NCBI GenBank assembly: GCA_019104905.1
Contig: JAHRXB010000221.1
Location: 1 to 7,766, forward strand
Direction of reading: 5' to 3'
Length of the DNA: 7,766 nt
Origin: Bdellovibrio sp.
Lineage (GTDB): Bacteria > Bdellovibrionota > Bdellovibrionia > Bdellovibrionales > Bdellovibrionaceae
In this document: piece by piece, positions 4,682-7,766 of the stretch
Layout of the letters: every line of letters starts with the position of its first letter
How positions within the stretch are numbered: the first letter of the stretch is position 1
Notes under the pieces: model-generated
What the model was told of the DNA's origin: nothing
Databases searched by the model: none
What the model saw: the letters and a program-made list of their open reading frames with translations, nothing else
Made by a program: the position numbers and the translations under genes

Positions 4682-5683
4682 ATGAATAAATTGATTTTGA
4701 TATTATCGGGTCTGCTTTTTTTTGCTCAAGGCGTGAAGGCCGAGTCCTGTGAGGAAAAACAAGGGGCTGTGGATTTTGGTTCAGGGACGACCAAGGCTTT
4801 TGTCGCCGTGGTAGATATTTGTCGTAAAGAAATGTTAAGTGTGGTTTATGAGGAACGATTGCCTCTGCCTTTGAATGAGGCCTTAGAAAAATCAGACAAC
4901 AAAGAGCTCCCTCCGTCTGTTCTCGAAAAGGCTTTGCCGCAGATTCAAGCGATGATAGAAAAAATGAGAGAACAAAGAGTCCAGAAAATTTCGGGTGTTG
5001 CCACTTCGGTCTTCCGAGTGGCAAAGAATGGCTCGCAGATGGCCCGCGATCTATCCCAGAAGCTGCAGATTCCTGTACAGGTGATTTCACAGGAACGGGA
5101 AGCGGAGTTGGGATTTTGGTCAGCGTTAGCGCAAAAGAAGCAGGAGCCCCAGAAACCATTGATTGTTTGGGATATTGGCGGAGGTTCAATGCAGATGTAC
5201 TCCCAGCAAAATGGGAAGGTTCACATCTATCAAGGTGATATGGCCTCGGTGACCTACAAAAATAAAATTCTTGAGGTGCTTCAGTTTAAAGATCCCAAAA
5301 AATTTTCTTCCCCCAACCCCATTGGCCGCCAGAGGGAAGCAGCTCTGCAGTTGGCAAAAAATCACGCCTACTTGAATGTGCCTGCGTATTTCAAAAAAGA
5401 AGCCCCTCGGGCTCGCTGGATCGGCGTCGGAGGGGTCCTGTCGATGTCAGTTCAGAGGCAGGTTCATAAAGGGGCCACAGAGTTTACACAAAGTGAGTTG
5501 GATCAGGTCCTTCAAAATCGCGTGCATCTTAAAGATGCCGACATCGATAGCGACTATCGAATATCCGACATCTCAAATTTAGCTTTGGTCTTGGGATACA
5601 TGCAGGCCTTGAAGATTGAGAAGGTTGAAACCGTGCAGGCATCTTTGGGGCAAGGGCTGCTTTTCTATAATCTTCACCATTAG
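4682..5683 (+). CDS. Exported Ppx/GppA phosphatase family protein
   Basis: This is a 333-residue protein. The start at ATG 4682 is chosen because it puts a clean signal peptide (MNKLILILSGLLFFAQGVKA, cleavage after residue 20) at the N-terminus and has GGGAAAG upstream; an in-frame ATG at 4649 would lie in the promoter. The mature part is one ASKHA-fold Ppx/GppA domain: phosphate-1 motif AVDFGSGTTK (29-38), GVATSVFRVAKNG (105-117), QVISQEREAEL (133-143) with glutamates where the family has its catalytic Glu, phosphate-2 motif VWDIGGGSMQM (162-172), GVGGVLSMS (248-256), and a C-terminal LGQGLLFY. The usual Glu after GGGS-T is Gln171 here. Relatives hydrolyse polyphosphate or pppGpp in the cytoplasm; there is no C-terminal HD-like domain. 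Export is unusual, so the substrate is uncertain (periplasmic polyphosphate or a nucleotide). It converges with the baeRF gene, overlapping by 4 bp. Confidence 0.85.
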   Translation: MNKLILILSGLLFFAQGVKAESCEEKQGAVDFGSGTTKAFVAVVDICRKEMLSVVYEERLPLPLNEALEKSDNKELPPSVLEKALPQIQAMIEKMREQRVQKISGVATSVFRVAKNGSQMARDLSQKLQIPVQVISQEREAELGFWSALAQKKQEPQKPLIVWDIGGGSMQMYSQQNGKVHIYQGDMASVTYKNKILEVLQFKDPKKFSSPNPIGRQREAALQLAKNHAYLNVPAYFKKEAPRARWIGVGGVLSMSVQRQVHKGATEFTQSELDQVLQNRVHLKDADIDSDYRISDISNLALVLGYMQALKIEKVETVQASLGQGLLFYNLHH

Positions 5684-6810
5684 GAACTCAAGATGGCGGC
5701 CGCTGGAGAGGGGCTTGGCATGTCCTTGCTAGTCAAAACAATCACTTCTCCTCCATGGCGGATTACTTCGCAGGCAATATCATCCAAGATGTCATCATCT
5801 TTGGAGGTCAACTGTTTTTCATGAAAGGTGATCTGAGCACTTTTGCGATGTAGTTGCCCCCAGATCTCTATGTTGTCCCGTAAAAACAGGGTTTTCACTT
5901 TTCCGTTCAAAGCCGCGCGCGAGATTTTGACCAGATCGTCAATAACCATTTTTTTGCGCGCCAAATTTTCAACTTCTGCAGCAGAAAGGCTTTTGTGTTG
6001 AGAAAGGTCCTTCTGAATCTGCAAATTTGCCTGATGAATTAACGCCTCCATGCGAGGGACTCCTTTTGTGCTGTCGATACGAATGTGAGTGACCTGCGGA
6101 TGGGTGCTAATTTCTTTGTAAGCATGGAAAAGAGCTTCATTCGTGAACACCAGAAGGGGAAAGGTCTTGTAGCCGGTCTCTTTGCTGATTTTGGCTTCGA
6201 TCCAGCGAAGAAAAAGTTTTACTCCCGATTTTTTTTTGAATTGATTGTCCTGCAGACCTCGGCCACGCAAATGAGACTTCAAATGAGGAATCTGGGCAGT
6301 TTCACTTTCATCTTGGTGCTTCCAGTGGATGCTGTTGCTGTGCTGCCCTTGATGGAAAAGGAAGGTGTGAGTCTCTGTCCCGCGGCCCCCGTTGCAGTTT
6401 AAAAGTACGGCTTCTTCCGCTGAGATCACGAGAATATTGTAAGTTCGATTTTGCTGAAGATCATCCAAGAGGGGCTTTAGGTGAAAGGTTTCAGCCACCA
6501 CGGCTTTGGAAGGAAGTTCGTGGGTCGCAAGATAGTATCCCGACTGATGTTTATTAACAAAGATAGCAATACCTTGTTCTTGGGAGGCCAGATGTTCAGC
6601 CGGATTGAAGTTGTACAAAGTCTTTAAAAGAGATTCACGCAGGTCGCTTCTCATTTCAAAGGAAAGAAGATAAGCGGCTCTTCGTACCAGAGCTTCGTAC
6701 TCAACCTGTAATGTTTTGCTGGGCAGTGCGGGAATATAGATTGAAATACACGGACCATCTTGAATTGAGGTTAAACGTAAAAGGTCATCGGGAGTCATTT
6801 TTTCAAACAT
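5680..6810 (-). CDS. eRF1-like (baeRF group) protein, predicted ribosome- or RNA-associated stress factor
   Basis: This is a 376-residue soluble protein with ATG at 6810 and CGGAGGA 5 nt upstream. The N-terminal region begins with the family-like DLLRLTSIQDGPCISIYIPA (9-28). A second region contains NILVISAEEAVLLNCNGGRG (125-144), and a third domain ends with ALNGKVKTLFLRDNIEIWG (300-318), DDILDDIACEVIRHGGEVIVL (339-359) and SPAAAIL (368-374). This order is that of bacterial proteins related to archaeo-eukaryotic release factor eRF1 (baeRF families such as 3 and 7). They have been predicted to act in ribosome rescue or quality control, but their biochemistry is mostly untested. I see no GGQ motif, so peptidyl-tRNA hydrolysis in the classical way is doubtful. 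The gene is divergent from another member of the same superfamily (6983-7444). Confidence 0.75.
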   Translation of the reverse strand: MFEKMTPDDLLRLTSIQDGPCISIYIPALPSKTLQVEYEALVRRAAYLLSFEMRSDLRESLLKTLYNFNPAEHLASQEQGIAIFVNKHQSGYYLATHELPSKAVVAETFHLKPLLDDLQQNRTYNILVISAEEAVLLNCNGGRGTETHTFLFHQGQHSNSIHWKHQDESETAQIPHLKSHLRGRGLQDNQFKKKSGVKLFLRWIEAKISKETGYKTFPLLVFTNEALFHAYKEISTHPQVTHIRIDSTKGVPRMEALIHQANLQIQKDLSQHKSLSAAEVENLARKKMVIDDLVKISRAALNGKVKTLFLRDNIEIWGQLHRKSAQITFHEKQLTSKDDDILDDIACEVIRHGGEVIVLTSKDMPSPSPAAAILSS

Positions 6811-6889
6811 GGGATTCCTCCGGTTTTTACCAACCTATTGACCTTGGATTATCATCGCTGCCAGGTCGGAACTCAAAAAGTCATTTGGC

Positions 6890-6917
6890 AGTCTAGTGTG
6901 AGGGGTCAACTTGTGAA
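6890..6917 (-). promoter_or_regulatory. Possible sigma-70-type promoter of the baeRF gene
   Basis: Read on the minus strand, TTCACA (6917-6912) and TAGACT (6895-6890) are 16 bp apart. The -10 is again within ACTAGACT (minus strand, 6897-6890). It would give a leader of about 75 nt. The -35 matches only partly, and it overlaps the -35 of the opposite promoter, so the two could compete. Confidence 0.35.
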
Positions 6918-6940
6918 ACAGACTTGGTCGTGACTATAGT
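6911..6940 (+). promoter_or_regulatory. Probable sigma-70-type promoter of the host-attachment-family gene
   Basis: TTGTGA (6911-6916) and TATAGT (6935-6940) are separated by 18 bp. Initiation near 6947 leaves a leader of about 36 nt containing GAGAGAGGA (6967-6975) before the ATG at 6983. Confidence 0.45.
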
Positions 6941-6982
6941 GAAAGAAGATCCCTCAAAAAAATTGAGAGAGAGGATATGCCA

Positions 6983-7444
6983 ATGAAAACATGGGTTGTG
7001 GTTGCCAACAGAACCGAAGTGAAAGTTTTCGAGTATGAAAATAAAAAAAACAGCGAGGTGCAATTCTTAATGAAATTTGAAAATCCTCGGGGGCGTTTAA
7101 GACCTCAACAGATCAACGCAGACAAGCCGGGGATTTTTTCCAATTTGGTTTCGCATGGAACTCGTTTAGTGAAACCACAGTCGCCGACGGAGCGAATCGC
7201 CCAAGAATTTGCGAAAAAGGTTTCTCTATTTTTAGAAGAAGCGCTTCAAAAGCGTCGTTTCGATGATTTGGTGTTGATCGCCGACCCTCATTTTATGGGC
7301 CGGGTGCGAAGCAGCCTCTCCAAAGAGTTGCGTCGCTGTATCACAAAAGAGATCGTTAAAGACTTGGGCGCAGTGACGTCGGAAGAAATAAAGAATCGTG
7401 TATGGCCCCCTGAAAGTCTTATTCAGGCCAAGGAGGTCTTATGA
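6983..7444 (+). CDS. 'Host attachment protein' family (PF10116-like; small baeRF-related protein)
   Basis: This is a 153-residue soluble protein. ATG 6983 is preferred over ATG 6977 because GAGAGAGGA (6967-6975) is 7 nt away and the family normally starts with a short Met-x-x-TW-V/I-V-A-N/D sequence, seen here as MKTWVVVANRTEVKVFE. Further family features are the NPRGRLRPQQINADKPGIF segment, the ERIAQEFAKKVSLFLEEAL helix, FDDLVLIADPHFMGRVRSSL, and a C-terminal helix with ITKEIVKDLGAVTSEEIKNR. The fold is that of one eRF1-like domain. The 'host attachment' name comes from early phenotype-based annotation and says little about function; the protein has no signal peptide or membrane segment. It is divergent from the larger baeRF gene and overlaps the next gene (ATGA), so the two are coupled. 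Confidence 0.82.
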   Translation: MKTWVVVANRTEVKVFEYENKKNSEVQFLMKFENPRGRLRPQQINADKPGIFSNLVSHGTRLVKPQSPTERIAQEFAKKVSLFLEEALQKRRFDDLVLIADPHFMGRVRSSLSKELRRCITKEIVKDLGAVTSEEIKNRVWPPESLIQAKEVL

Positions 7445-7644
7445 AAACGCATAAAAGAAAAACCGAAGGTCATATTCAGGATGCGGATCGAACTCATCCA
7501 AATCCCAGCTATCAATCAAAGAAGGACCGGCAGAATATGCGACAAAGTGAAGATCGCAACGCCACAAACTTTAAGCGTGAGGACTTGGGATTTAGTCATC
7601 GCGACACCCGTGGCTACGACAAGCAACACAAAGAAAAATATTAG
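7441..7644 (+). CDS. Small, highly charged, probably disordered protein of unknown function
   Basis: This is a 67-residue reading frame starting within the stop of the preceding gene (ATGA overlap) and preceded by AAGGAGGT (7430-7437), the best Shine-Dalgarno in the window, although only 3 nt from the ATG. The overlap and this site argue that it is real. Composition is extreme: 9 Lys, 8 Arg, 7 Asp, 4 Glu and 5 His, with many Asn/Gln/Ser/Thr, no Val, Cys or Trp, one Ile and one Leu. It should be soluble and unfolded alone. I do not recognise a family. It resembles stress hydrophilins or nucleic-acid-binding peptides only in composition. Coupling to the baeRF-related protein suggests a joint role, perhaps as a binding partner. 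An overlapping frame (7481-7735) is judged a shadow. Confidence 0.65.
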   Translation: MKTHKRKTEGHIQDADRTHPNPSYQSKKDRQNMRQSEDRNATNFKREDLGFSHRDTRGYDKQHKEKY

Positions 7645-7672
7645 AACGAAGAGGGTGTGGGCCATCGATGAA

Positions 7673-7700
7673 GGCCTTCCTTGCAAGAGCAGGGAGGGCT
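7673..7700 (+). terminator. Hairpin after the small gene, possible transcription terminator
   Basis: GGCCTTCCTTGC (7673-7684) pairs with GCAGGGAGGGCT (7689-7700) around the loop AAGA. The stem is 12 bp, including three G-U pairs. Only a weak T-rich stretch (GTCATTT) follows, so it may be an imperfect intrinsic terminator or a 3'-end stabiliser. It starts 28 nt after the stop codon of the small gene. The last 66 bases hold an A/T-rich tail with TTTTTT (7743-7748) and no gene I can support. Confidence 0.45.
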
Positions 7701-7766
7701 GTCATTTGAAGCTTTCGGGAGTGATTTATAAATAAATTAATGTTTTTTAGTAGTCGAAAATATGTA

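Noticed and set aside
4494..4682. 62-codon plus-strand frame in the divergent intergenic region
   Set aside because: No ribosome binding site or recognisable features; it runs through the sigma-54 promoter, the palindrome and the Ppx promoter.
6983..7444. Reading 'host attachment protein' as a predator-prey attachment factor
   Set aside because: No signal peptide, membrane segment or adhesin features; the family name is historical and the fold points to an intracellular eRF1-like role.
7481..7735. 84-codon frame overlapping the small coupled gene
   Set aside because: No ribosome site, lies in another frame over 7441-7644 and runs through the hairpin; the coupled frame is better supported.

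Overview
This window looks like chromosomal DNA of a Bdellovibrio-type predatory bacterium or a close relative (Bdellovibrionota). The inference rests on roughly 50% GC, tight gene packing, a secreted YkuD_2-type L,D-transpeptidase, and proteins of the kind typical of that group. No sequence search was possible, so the taxon is a guess. There are no RNA genes, insertion sequences, CRISPR arrays or phage genes.

Left part (1-1836): a partial secreted L,D-transpeptidase on the minus strand (1-448); a DsbA/FrnE-like thiol oxidoreductase on the plus strand (552-1090) that is split by a frameshift just after its CPFC motif; and a SAM-dependent methyltransferase on the minus strand (1836-1087) with a probable leaderless promoter. 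Middle part (1945-4470): an Hsp31/DJ-1 type protein followed by an overlapping sigma-54 activator gene that has only an AAA+ domain and a Fis-type HTH. A minus-strand pair meets it from the other side: a DUF883 (YqjD/ElaB-like) tail-anchored protein and a two-helix membrane protein resembling the E. coli yqjD-yqjE arrangement. Right part (4682-7766): an exported Ppx/GppA-family protein, a 376-residue eRF1-like (baeRF) protein, a divergent 'host attachment' family (PF10116-like) protein, and a translationally coupled, very hydrophilic 67-residue protein.

The most interesting reading is a stress or dormancy island. A good sigma-54 promoter (GG-N10-GC, 4545-4528) drives the DUF883/membrane pair, a palindromic candidate enhancer lies about 93 bp upstream of its predicted start, and an orphan sigma-54 activator gene converges on the same pair. 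The surrounding genes (YqjD-like ribosome anchor, two eRF1-like proteins, an exported Ppx-like protein, an Hsp31-like protein) all have relatives linked to ribosome stalling, the stringent response or carbonyl stress. That they form one circuit is inference.

Other structure: all three convergent gene ends overlap by 4-7 bp, so no terminator fits between the stop codons; the 8-mer ACTAGACT appears three times, each in a promoter position; and several hairpins sit next to translation starts.
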